Source: Myxococcales bacterium (GTDB lineage: Bacteria > Myxococcota_A > UBA796 > GCA-2862545). Taken from it: 64,000 nt of DNA. The notes beneath the pieces are model-generated. The model saw only the letters and a program-made list of their open reading frames with translations, made no database searches and was not told the origin of the DNA. Where the stretch lies: the NCBI GenBank assembly GCA_019634415.1, contig JAHQVJ010000059.1:1-64000 (forward strand). Reading direction: 5' to 3'. This document shows, one piece after another, positions 51,403 to 59,723 of the stretch (positions within the stretch are counted from its first letter, which is position 1; every line of letters begins with the position of its first letter). The position numbers and the translations under genes were made by a program.

Positions 51403-52085
51403 CTCGTGGTGCGCCCGCGCGTCACCTCGACCACCCAGCGCCCGGGGCCAGGCCCGGGCTCGGGCAGCAGGCGCTGCAGCTCTGCCCGCAGCACGTTCTG
51501 GCGGACGCGCTGTTCGCGGCTCACCACCACGAGCCACTCGCGTCCTTCGAAGTCGTCGAGCTGGGCGCGGCCACTCAACACGAAGCGGCCCTGCGCATCG
51601 GAGGGCTCCGCCTGCAACACGAACACCTCGCCGTCGTCTTGTAGCGTGGCCACGTAGACCATACGACCGGGCTCGGTGCTCAGCTGGACCGACAGCTGGT
51701 CTCCGGACCGGATCAGGGTGCCTGGCTGCATCGGCGCGCCATCGCGCACCCATCCGACGTCGACGCCGCCCACTCCGCGTGGCCGGACGTCCGGCGATGC
51801 GGGCTCCGTGGGTTGCAGCAGGACCCAGGCCAACAACACGGCTGCGGCCACCGCCGCCGCCATCATCCAGCCGCGCCACCGAGGCGGGGGCTGAGGCGCG
51901 GCTCGGAGCGCAGGGCGATGCCGCAGCCACCAGGCCTCCGACGCCGCGATCTCCGCCCGAGCAGGGTCGAGGGAGGTGTCGCGCCACAGGCGCTCCAGTC
52001 GCTCCTGCGGCAGGTCCGCGCCGGCGATCTCCAGCTCCAGATCGAACTCGTCGATGGGCAGCATGTCTTTCGGGGGGGTACTCAT
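51399..52085 (-). CDS. single-pass membrane protein, DUF4384-like, candidate anti-sigma factor (operon gene 3)
   Basis: 228 residues. A cytoplasmic N terminus of about 70 helical residues (LPQERLERLWRDTSLDPARAEIAASEAWWLRHR) without cysteines is followed by one membrane segment (about 73-92, WMMAAAVAAAVLLAWVLL) and an external domain with LIRSGDQLSVQLSTEPGRMVYVATLQDDGEVFVLQ, close to the DUF4384 pattern (GD.L...V....P..VYV...D..G). Its position directly after an ECF sigma gene and its topology suit an anti-sigma factor, though the zinc-binding HxxxCxxC motif is absent. ATGA overlap with both neighbours. Confidence 0.7.
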   Translation of the reverse strand: MSTPPKDMLPIDEFDLELEIAGADLPQERLERLWRDTSLDPARAEIAASEAWWLRHRPALRAAPQPPPRWRGWMMAAAVAAAVLLAWVLLQPTEPASPDVRPRGVGGVDVGWVRDGAPMQPGTLIRSGDQLSVQLSTEPGRMVYVATLQDDGEVFVLQAEPSDAQGRFVLSGRAQLDDFEGREWLVVVSREQRVRQNVLRAELQRLLPEPGPGPGRWVVEVTRGRTTR

Positions 52086-52582
52086 GCGGAAGCCTCCTGG
52101 GCCGCCAGGCGACGAAGTCGCTCCTTGAAGTCGGCGCGTGCGCGGCCGACGGTGCGCACGGAGGTGCCAGCAATCTCCGCGGCTCTCTCGGTGCTGTAGC
52201 CCCATACGTGGGTCATGAGGACGAGCTGCGCGTCCCGCTCGACCATGCCGTCCAAGGCTTGGGCGAGCAGCTCGCGCGACTCGAGGTCGACGGGCATCGC
52301 GATGGTGGAGGGTAGGGCCTCGGTCCCATGACGGTCGAGGATCCCTGACCGGACGCGGGCGTTGCGCAGGACCCACAGGCACCGCCTGGAGGCGGTCTGG
52401 TAGAGCCAGGAGAGCGCTTCGGCCGAGCTCCGCACCTCGAACCCCGTCTCGATGGCTCGAACGAAGGTCCACTGGACCGCGTCCTTGGCCTCCTCGGGGT
52501 TGCGGAGGATCTGCAGACACCGCCGGAACACCAGGTGTCCCACGGCGTCGTACAGCTCAGCGATGTTCGTCGGTGCAGCCAC
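52082..52582 (-). CDS. ECF-family RNA polymerase sigma factor (operon gene 2)
   Basis: 166 residues from GTG 52582. Sigma region 2 (about 8-75: YDAVGHLVFRRCLQILRNPEEAKDAVQWTFVRAIE, then SWLYQTASRRCL) and region 4 (about 110-160: ERDAQLVLMTHVWGYSTERAAEIAGTSVRTVGRARADFKERL) are both present, with no region 3, as in ECF sigma factors. It starts six bases after the acidic lipoprotein stop and overlaps the next gene by four. It probably directs transcription of its own operon and other genes outside the window; no target promoter could be assigned. Confidence 0.9.
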   Translation of the reverse strand: MAAPTNIAELYDAVGHLVFRRCLQILRNPEEAKDAVQWTFVRAIETGFEVRSSAEALSWLYQTASRRCLWVLRNARVRSGILDRHGTEALPSTIAMPVDLESRELLAQALDGMVERDAQLVLMTHVWGYSTERAAEIAGTSVRTVGRARADFKERLRRLAAQEASA

Positions 52583-52588
52583 GATGAC

Positions 52589-53005
<417 letters not shown>

Positions 53006-53129
53006 GTCTCTTGCTCCCTTGCGTTGGGTCATCGGGTGAATGCGCCTGGTTCTGTGGCCCGGCCAGAATTTCTCGCACCGCGGGCCCACCCTCGACGGTC
53101 AGGTTACCCCCACGCCCCAGGAGGGCCGT

Positions 53130-54116
53130 GTGGACGTTGTTCTCGACTTCGAGCGACCCGTGGTGGAGCTGCGCCGTCGCATCGACCAGCTCCGAGAGCT
53201 GCAGCAAGAGAACGGGGTGGATCTGTCTGCCAGCATCGCCCAGCTCGAGGTGCAGGCCAGCCGGCTGCAGCAGAACATCTTCGGGGATCTGTCGCCCTGG
53301 CAGCGCACGCTGCTCGCACGGCACCCGGCGCGGCCCTACACCCTCGACTACATCGACGGTCTGTTCGACGAGTGGACCGAGCTGCACGGCGACCGGGCGG
53401 GATTCGACGACCACGCCATCGTGGGCGGGACGGCGCGGTTCAAGACCCTGGATCCGGCCGACGCCTTCGACGGCACTCCGGTCATGATCATCGGGCACCA
53501 GAAGGGCCGCAACACCAAGGAGAACCTGTTCCGGAACTTCGGGATGGCGAGGCCCGATGGGTACCGCAAGGCCCTGCGGCTGATGCGACTCGCGGAGCGC
53601 TTCTCCATGCCCATCGTGACGTTCATCGACACCCCGGGGGCCTACCCGGGCATCGATGCCGAGGCGCGCGGTCAGGCGGAGGCCATCGCCCGCAACATCA
53701 TGGAGATGTCCACGCTGAAGGTGCCCGTCGTGGCCATCGTGATCGGAGAGGGCGGCTCGGGTGGGGCCCTGGCCATCGGCGTGGCCAATCGGGTGATGAT
53801 GCTCGAGAACAGCGTGTACTCCGTCATCAGCCCCGAGGGGTGTGCGGCGATCCTCTGGCGCGATCGTGCCGAGGGACCACGTGCCGCCGAGGCCCTGCGC
53901 ATCACGGCGAGCAACTGTGAGGAGCTGGGTGCGGTGGACGAGGTGATCCCGGAGATGCTGGGCGGCGCTCATCGCTACGTGTCGGAGACCATCGCCTCCG
54001 TGGGGCAGGCGCTGCGTCGCCAGCTCGCCGACCTGCAGAGCAGGAGTACCGAGGAGGTGGTGCAGGATCGCTACGACCGGTTCCGTCGGATCGGAAAGTT
54101 CGAGACGGGCGCCTGA
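53130..54116 (+). CDS. accA: acetyl-CoA carboxylase carboxyltransferase subunit alpha
   Basis: 328 residues from GTG 53130, chosen for AGGAGG six bases upstream; a longer frame lacks homology. It starts LDFERPVVELRRRIDQL, the usual AccA opening, and has YTLDYIDGLFDEWTELHGDRAG, IGHQKGRNTKENL, FIDTPGAYPGIDAEARGQAEAIA and GEGGSGGALAIGVANRV. It makes malonyl-CoA with AccB, AccC and AccD, none of which are in the window. Divergent from the acidic lipoprotein across 124 bases; aroA follows after one base. Confidence 0.96.
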   Translation: MDVVLDFERPVVELRRRIDQLRELQQENGVDLSASIAQLEVQASRLQQNIFGDLSPWQRTLLARHPARPYTLDYIDGLFDEWTELHGDRAGFDDHAIVGGTARFKTLDPADAFDGTPVMIIGHQKGRNTKENLFRNFGMARPDGYRKALRLMRLAERFSMPIVTFIDTPGAYPGIDAEARGQAEAIARNIMEMSTLKVPVVAIVIGEGGSGGALAIGVANRVMMLENSVYSVISPEGCAAILWRDRAEGPRAAEALRITASNCEELGAVDEVIPEMLGGAHRYVSETIASVGQALRRQLADLQSRSTEEVVQDRYDRFRRIGKFETGA

Positions 54117-54117
54117 G

Positions 54118-55380
54118 ATGGCGAGCGGACTGCGCGGGGAGCTTCGTGTTCCAGGTGACAAGAGCCTGTCCCACCGTGCGTTGATGCTGTCGCTGCTGGC
54201 GGACGGACCGTGTCGGATCCGGGGCCTGCTCGACTCCGAGGACGTGAGAGCCACGGCGAAGGCCGTCCAGGCGTTGGGTGCGCAGCTGAAGCCCGACGGT
54301 GACGACTGGGTGCTCACCCCCCCGGATGAGATCACCGAGCCGGTGGACGTGCTGGACTGCGGAAACTCCGGCACCACCATCCGCCTGATGCTGGGCATCC
54401 TGGCGAGCGCGCCCATCTTCTCGGTGGTCACGGGCGACGGGAGCCTGCGGCGCCGTCCGATGGCCCGCGTCACCGAGCCGCTGCGTAAGATGGGGGCCGT
54501 GATCGACGGCCGATGCGAGGCGGATCGGGCTCCGTTGGCCATCCGTGGCCGCACGCTGAAGGCCGTGCATCACGATCTGAAGGTGGCCAGCGCCCAGGTG
54601 AAGTCGGCGCTGCTCCTCGCGGGACTGCGAGGGGGCGTGGCCGTGCGGGAGCCGTCTCGGAGTCGCGACCACACCGAGCGACTCCTTCGCCGCATGGGCG
54701 CCAACCTGCGATACGACACCGAAGGGTGGCTGCTGCTGTTGCCCATGGACGGGAACCTTCGAGCCGTGGACCACGACGTGCCAGGAGATCTGTCGTCCGC
54801 CGCCTTCCCCTTGGTGGCGGGCGCGCTGGTGCCGGACTCCGAGATCACCGTGCGAGGCGTGGGGCTGAACCCCACCCGCAGCGGCGTGATCGACGTGCTG
54901 GAGGCGATGGGGGCGGATCTCGTGGTGGAGCCCAGTGCGAATCCCGACGCAGGGGAGCCCTGTGGAGACGTGACGGTTCGGGGCTCCCGGCTCGTGGGCA
55001 CCCAGATCGACGGGGAGCTCGCCGTGCGCTGTCTGGACGAGCTTCCCGTGCTGGCGGTGGCAGCCGCCTGTGCCGAGGGTGAGACCTCGATTCGAGGGGC
55101 GGAGGAGCTGCGCGTCAAGGAGGCGGATCGCATCACCCGGGTGGCCGATGGGCTGCGTGCGCTGGGCATCGAGGTCGAGGAGCACCGCGACGGCATGACC
55201 ATCTCGGGCGGGAGGTTGCACGGCAACACGGTGGTCCAGGCCCACGACGACCATCGCCTGGCCATGGCGTTCTCGGTGGCGAACCTGATGGTGGACGGCC
55301 ACGTGGAGGTCCAGGGCACCGAGTCCGTGGCCACGAGCTATCCGCACTTCTTCGACGATCTTGCGGGGCTGCGAGCGTGA
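54118..55380 (+). CDS. aroA: 3-phosphoshikimate 1-carboxyvinyltransferase (EPSP synthase)
   Basis: 420 residues. Sixth step of the shikimate pathway, the glyphosate target. VPGDKSLSHRALML, CGNSGTTIRLMLG, RRRPMARVTEPLRKMGA, and the C-terminal LRVKEADRI and DDHRLAMAFSVA are all present. GDKS.SHR and GNSGTT are closer to the Bacillus/Agrobacterium class than to the E. coli class (GNAGTA). Overlaps cmk by four bases. The order aroA-cmk-rpsA is widespread in bacteria. Confidence 0.96.
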   Translation: MASGLRGELRVPGDKSLSHRALMLSLLADGPCRIRGLLDSEDVRATAKAVQALGAQLKPDGDDWVLTPPDEITEPVDVLDCGNSGTTIRLMLGILASAPIFSVVTGDGSLRRRPMARVTEPLRKMGAVIDGRCEADRAPLAIRGRTLKAVHHDLKVASAQVKSALLLAGLRGGVAVREPSRSRDHTERLLRRMGANLRYDTEGWLLLLPMDGNLRAVDHDVPGDLSSAAFPLVAGALVPDSEITVRGVGLNPTRSGVIDVLEAMGADLVVEPSANPDAGEPCGDVTVRGSRLVGTQIDGELAVRCLDELPVLAVAAACAEGETSIRGAEELRVKEADRITRVADGLRALGIEVEEHRDGMTISGGRLHGNTVVQAHDDHRLAMAFSVANLMVDGHVEVQGTESVATSYPHFFDDLAGLRA

Positions 55381-56093
55381 TCAACGTGGCGGTGGACGGG
55401 CCCGGTTCGGCGGGGAAGGGCACGGTGGCCCGCGGCGTCGCTCGGGCCCTGCAGTTCCGCTACGTGGACACGGGCGCGATGTATCGGGTGGTGGCCCTGG
55501 CGGCGGGTCGCGCCGGCGTGGGGGTGGACGACGCAGCGCGGCTGGGCGCCGTCGCGGCCGACCTGGACATCGACTTTCGCTGGGAGGCGACCTCGGACGG
55601 CCCTGGTGCGCTGCGGGTGCTGCTCGAGGGAGAAGACGTCACCGAGGTCATCCGAGCGGGCGACATGGGACCCGCGGCCTCGGCCGTGAGCCGACACCCC
55701 GAGGTGCGCGACGCGCTGCTGGGCCTGCAGCGGCAGCTCGCCGTGCGCGGTGGCGTGGTGATGGACGGGCGCGACATCGGCACGGTGGTGCTTCCCGATG
55801 CCGCCGTGAAGGTCTTCCTCGACGCCTCGCTACAGGAGCGAGCGAAACGACGGCACCTGGAGCTGCAGCAGCGCGGGGAGTCAGTGACGCTGCAAGAGGT
55901 GGCCGACGCCCTGGCTCAGCGCGACGACGCCGACCGGAACCGTCCCGTCGCACCCCTCGTGGCCGCGCCCGACGCCGTCCGTATCGACACCACGCATCTG
56001 TCCGTGCCGCAAGCGGTGGCGGAGGTGTTGAAGCTGGTGGCGGCGGCGCTGCGGGCCGCTGACCCCATTGACACGCCCGAAGGGGCCGGATAG
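55377..56093 (+). CDS. cmk: cytidylate kinase
   Basis: 238 residues from GTG 55377. Phosphorylates CMP and dCMP. The P-loop VDGPGSAGKGTVARGVA is at residues 7-23, followed by YVDTGAMYR, the GRDIGT motif, the AKRRHLELQQRGE lid region and QRDDADRNRPVAPL. Complete and typical. It lies directly before the rpsA leader. Confidence 0.96.
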   Translation: MINVAVDGPGSAGKGTVARGVARALQFRYVDTGAMYRVVALAAGRAGVGVDDAARLGAVAADLDIDFRWEATSDGPGALRVLLEGEDVTEVIRAGDMGPAASAVSRHPEVRDALLGLQRQLAVRGGVVMDGRDIGTVVLPDAAVKVFLDASLQERAKRRHLELQQRGESVTLQEVADALAQRDDADRNRPVAPLVAAPDAVRIDTTHLSVPQAVAEVLKLVAAALRAADPIDTPEGAG

Positions 56094-56239
56094 TTCCGAG
56101 AGCCGTGTCGGCAGAGCCGACGCGTGCACATCACGTGTGTCTTGGCATTGGGGCCATGGCGCAACGACTTCACCAAGCTTCACCCTAGCTACACCGGGTG
56201 TGTTCTCCCTTCCCGGTGCAATCCTACCAGGTTCCCTTA
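56094..56239 (+). promoter_or_regulatory. rpsA leader region
   Basis: A 146-base gap between cmk and rpsA with lower GC than its surroundings. The bases before ATG 56240 (GGTTCCCTTA) hold no purine-rich Shine-Dalgarno sequence; only AGG at about -10 is weakly suitable. A small inverted repeat ACACC-G-GGTGT is at about 56191-56201. In E. coli rpsA also lacks a canonical Shine-Dalgarno and is autoregulated by S1. The same may hold here. No clear -35/-10 pair was identified. Confidence 0.4.
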
Positions 56240-58195
56240 ATGACCGATCCCAACATCGTGGACCTTCCACTCAATCAGATCAGCGACGACCAGTTCAAGA
56301 CCTTCTTCGACGACTACATGGGCGAGAGGGGGGTGCGAGAGAAATCGGTCGTGAAGGGCCGCGTGATTGGAATCTCGTCAGACTGGGTGACGGTGGACAT
56401 CAGCTACAAGGCTGAAGGGCTGATTCCCGTCGCCGAGTTCAAGACCCCCGAGGGCGAGATCACCATCTCCGAAGGGGACAACGTCGAGGTCTACCTCGAC
56501 ACGATCGAAGAAGAGGACGGCGCCCTCATCCTGTCGAAGGAGAAGGCCGACCTGATGCGGGCCTGGGACGAGATCTCGAAGGCCGTGGAGGCCGACGAGG
56601 TGGTGTCCGGCGGCATCATCGCCCGCGTGAAGGGCGGCCTGCAGGTGGACATCGGCGTCAAGGCGTTCCTGCCGGGCTCCCAGGTGGACCTGCGCCCGGT
56701 GAAGAATCTCGACAAGCTGATCGGCGAGACCTTCGAGTTCAAGATCATCAAGTTCAACAAGAAGCGCGGCAACATCGTGCTGTCTCGGCGCGTGCTGCTC
56801 GAGCAGGAGCGCGAGGAGAAGCGCGAGGAGACCATCGAGCGTCTCACCATCGGCGCCATCATGACGGGCGTGGTGAAGAACATCACCGACTACGGTGCCT
56901 TCATCGACCTCGGTGGAATCGACGGTCTGCTGCACATCACCGACATGTCCTACGGTCGCCTCAACCATCCCGGAGAGATGTTCGAGGTGGGTCAGTCGGT
57001 CGAGGTCAAGATCCTCAAGTTCGACCCGGACTCGCAGCGCGTGTCCCTCGGCTACAAGCAGATCCGTCCGGATCCGTGGGAGGAGGTCGAGTACAAGTAC
57101 CCCGTGGGCGCCATCGTCCGCGGCAAGGTGGTCTCCATCCCCGACTACGGTGCCTTCATCGAGCTGGAAGACGGCATCGAGGGCCTGGTCCACATCTCCG
57201 AGATGACGTGGAACAAGCGGGTGAAGCATCCCAGCAAGCTCGTGGCCGTGGGCGACATCATCGAGGCCAAGGTCCTCGGGATGGACGTCGAGGAGAAGCG
57301 GATCAGCCTGGGAATGAAGCAGCTCGAGACCAACCCCTGGGACGTGGTGGAGCAGCAGTACCCCGTGGGCTCCCTGGTGCAGGGCAAGGTGCGCAACATC
57401 ACGGACTTCGGCATCTTCGTCGGCATCGACGAGGGCATCGACGGCCTCGTGCACATCAGCGACCTGTCCTGGGGCCAGCGCATCAAGCACCCGAGCGAGC
57501 GCTTCCAGAAGGGCGACGAGGTGGAGGCCCGCGTGCTCTCCATCGACAAGGAGGCCGAGCGCTTCTCCCTGGGCATCAAGCAGCTCACCGAGGACCCCTG
57601 GTACACGGTGCACAGCCGCTTCTTCCTGGGCGAGGTGATCGAGGGGCCTGTGGTCCATCGGGCCGACTTCGGCATCTTCGTGGAGATCGAGGATGGCGTA
57701 GAGGGTCTCGTCCACCTGTCGGAGATGGGCTACGACGCCCATGACTGGCCAGACCAGTACCCCGAGGGCAGGACCATCAAGGCCGAGATCATCCACATCG
57801 ACAGCCACGATCGGAAGATCTCGTTGTCGGAGCGTGGTGCCTCCGAGCGTGAAGCCGGCGACACCGACAGCAGCTACGTGCGTCAGCAGCAGGACAACGC
57901 TTCGGCGCGCCTGGGTGACCTCATGGGAGATCTGTCCCACAAGCTGCAGTCCAAGGGCGACGAGGGCGAGGTTCCCCAAGCAGAGGGAGCCGCGTTCGCC
58001 GAGGCGGCTCCGGAAGCCGAGGTGGCTCCACATGCCGAGGTGGCTCCACATGCCGAGGTGGCTCCGGAAGCCGAGGTGGCCCCACAGGCCGAGGCGGCTC
58101 CACAGGCCGAGGTCGTGGCTGACGCTGCACCTGCTGCCGACGAGCCCACCGACGCGGTCGGGACGGACACCGACGGTCCGTCGGCCGAAGTCTAG
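56240..58195 (+). CDS. rpsA: 30S ribosomal protein S1
   Basis: 651 residues with six S1 (OB-fold) domains between about 35 and 545, visible from repeated cores such as GVVKNITDYGAFIDLGGIDGLLHITDM, GKVVSIPDYGAFIELEDGIEGLVHISEM and GKVRNITDFGIFVGIDEGIDGLVHISDL. It binds mRNA for initiation on the 30S subunit. E. coli S1 has 557 residues. The extra C-terminal 90 are low complexity and acidic, with six hexapeptide repeats of the form EAEVAP or HAEVAP. ATG 56240 is chosen because the S1 N terminus begins there, despite the weak ribosome-binding site. Confidence 0.96.
   Translation: MTDPNIVDLPLNQISDDQFKTFFDDYMGERGVREKSVVKGRVIGISSDWVTVDISYKAEGLIPVAEFKTPEGEITISEGDNVEVYLDTIEEEDGALILSKEKADLMRAWDEISKAVEADEVVSGGIIARVKGGLQVDIGVKAFLPGSQVDLRPVKNLDKLIGETFEFKIIKFNKKRGNIVLSRRVLLEQEREEKREETIERLTIGAIMTGVVKNITDYGAFIDLGGIDGLLHITDMSYGRLNHPGEMFEVGQSVEVKILKFDPDSQRVSLGYKQIRPDPWEEVEYKYPVGAIVRGKVVSIPDYGAFIELEDGIEGLVHISEMTWNKRVKHPSKLVAVGDIIEAKVLGMDVEEKRISLGMKQLETNPWDVVEQQYPVGSLVQGKVRNITDFGIFVGIDEGIDGLVHISDLSWGQRIKHPSERFQKGDEVEARVLSIDKEAERFSLGIKQLTEDPWYTVHSRFFLGEVIEGPVVHRADFGIFVEIEDGVEGLVHLSEMGYDAHDWPDQYPEGRTIKAEIIHIDSHDRKISLSERGASEREAGDTDSSYVRQQQDNASARLGDLMGDLSHKLQSKGDEGEVPQAEGAAFAEAAPEAEVAPHAEVAPHAEVAPEAEVAPQAEAAPQAEVVADAAPAADEPTDAVGTDTDGPSAEV
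58001..58108 (+). repeat. six 18-base tandem repeats in the 3' end of rpsA
   Basis: Six 18-base units starting GAGG(T/C)GGC(T/C)CC encode the Ala/Glu/Val/Pro hexapeptides at the S1 C terminus. Units 2 and 3 are identical, so the tract is probably young and may vary in copy number between strains. In-frame, so only the tail length would change. Confidence 0.8.
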
Positions 58196-58198
58196 CGA

Positions 58199-58495
58199 GT
58201 GGGCGTGTTTCGCACCTTCACGTTGATCTGCGTGCTCGTGGGCGCGTTCTCACTGGCGCTGTTCTGGGTGCAGAACAGCTCCAGGACCACGCAGATCTCC
58301 TTCGACATCGGCTTTGCGGCCTGGCAGCTGCAGAAGCCCGTGTCGGTGCCCGCTCTGGCCACTTCGTGCTTCGGTGCGGGGTTCGTGATCGGGTTCGGAA
58401 TCATGATGGTGCGCAATGCGCGCTTGAGCTCACAGATCCGCCAGCTGGAGCACGAGCTCGATCTGACGAGTCGGTCCGACACGAGCAGCTGGTAG
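58199..58495 (+). CDS. LapA/DUF1049-like small membrane protein
   Basis: 98 residues from GTG 58199, three bases after the rpsA stop. Two hydrophobic segments, about 7-27 (LICVLVGAFSLALFWVQN) and 50-70 (ALATSCFGAGFVIGFGIMM), flank a short loop with SFDIGFAAWQL, followed by a charged helix (LSSQIRQLEHELD). This is the layout of LapA (LPS assembly protein A, YciS). In E. coli LapA works with LapB in LPS assembly at the inner membrane. No lapB is nearby. Divergent LapA-like genes next to rpsA are common in proteobacteria. Confidence 0.75.
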   Translation: MGVFRTFTLICVLVGAFSLALFWVQNSSRTTQISFDIGFAAWQLQKPVSVPALATSCFGAGFVIGFGIMMVRNARLSSQIRQLEHELDLTSRSDTSSW

Positions 58496-58496
58496 C

Positions 58497-59723
58497 GTGG
58501 CGCGGGTGAACCCCGCCCGGGTGGCGGCAGCTCGGGCCCTGGTGGAAGTGGAGAACGGTGGGCGCCTCGACGAGGCGCTCGCGGGGCTCTCGCCGGGGAG
58601 TGGACCGGATCGTGATCTGGCTTGGTTCTTGGGCTTCGGGGTCACGCGCCGTCGCGGCCAGGTGGACGCCGCCCTTCGAGGTGTGCTGTCCCGCCCTTTG
58701 GGCAGCCTCGACGCCGAGGTCCGGGCGGTGCTCCGACTCGGCGCCTTCGAGGCCCTGTTCGCACGCACGCCGAGGCATGCGCTGGTGCATCAGGCCGTGG
58801 AGGTCTCGCGGCGTCTCGGGGTGGGCCGCGCCAGCGCCATGGTGAATGCCGTCTTGAGGCGGGTCCGGGCCGCTGACTCGCTGCACACCGCCGAGTCCTT
58901 CGATCATCCCGAGTGGCTGCTGGCACGCTGGACCGATCGGTATGGCCGCGAGGCCGCACGGGCGTGGTGCCTCGACAACGGAGAGCCGCCGCCTCTGTTC
59001 GTCGTCACGCGCGACGGCGAGGCCCCCGCGGGGCTCGATGGCGCCGAGGCCGTGCTCCTCGACGACGCCGTGGTGCCAGGCTGCTGGCGGATCCCCTCGG
59101 CCCAGGGCCGTGTGGAGCGGATGCCGGGCTTCGATGAGGGGCGCTGGTGGGTGATGGACGCCGCGGCAGCAGTGGTGGCGGATCTGGTGCCCGTCGAGCC
59201 GGGGATGCGCGTGCTGGACGCATGTGCGGCACCAGGCGGCAAGGCGTTTCGCTTGGCCAGCCGAGGTGCAGCGGTCACGGCGGTGGATCGCAGTGCCGAG
59301 CGCATGAAGCTGATCGCCGATGGCCAGCGCCGGCTGGGGCTGGAGATCAGCCGGATGGTGCACGACTGGGGCGATGGTGCGTTGCCCGCAGAGACCTTCG
59401 ACGCCGTCTTGGTGGATGCGCCCTGTTCGGGCCTCGGCACCGTGCGGCGACACCCCGAGATCCGCTGGCGCCGCCAGCCGCAGGATCTCGCCCGTGCGGC
59501 CGAGCGTCAGGCCCAGATCTTGGCGGCCGCCGCCGAGCACGTGGCGCCAGGCGGCTGCCTCGTCTACGGGGTGTGCAGCTCGGAGCCCGAGGAAGGCCCT
59601 GAGATCATCAGGTCCTTCCTGGATAGTGGCCCACCCTTCGATCTCGAGATCGAGCTGTGCACCGCACCGCCAAAATTTGGAGAGGATGCGCATTACGGGG
59701 GGCGTCTTCGGAGGCGTCCGTGA
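58497..59723 (+). CDS. rsmB: 16S rRNA m5C967 methyltransferase RsmB
   Basis: 408 residues from GTG 58497. The N-terminal NusB-like domain (about 1-135) has ARALVEVENGG and LGAFEALFARTPRHALVHQAVE. The C-terminal SAM domain has LDACAAPGGKAFRLA, AVDRS, the catalytic cysteine in VDAPCSGLGTVRRHPEIRWRR and the second in YGVCSSEPEE. Complete RsmB architecture, somewhat shorter than the E. coli enzyme (429). It overlaps mutS by four bases. Confidence 0.94.
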   Translation: MARVNPARVAAARALVEVENGGRLDEALAGLSPGSGPDRDLAWFLGFGVTRRRGQVDAALRGVLSRPLGSLDAEVRAVLRLGAFEALFARTPRHALVHQAVEVSRRLGVGRASAMVNAVLRRVRAADSLHTAESFDHPEWLLARWTDRYGREAARAWCLDNGEPPPLFVVTRDGEAPAGLDGAEAVLLDDAVVPGCWRIPSAQGRVERMPGFDEGRWWVMDAAAAVVADLVPVEPGMRVLDACAAPGGKAFRLASRGAAVTAVDRSAERMKLIADGQRRLGLEISRMVHDWGDGALPAETFDAVLVDAPCSGLGTVRRHPEIRWRRQPQDLARAAERQAQILAAAAEHVAPGGCLVYGVCSSEPEEGPEIIRSFLDSGPPFDLEIELCTAPPKFGEDAHYGGRLRRRP

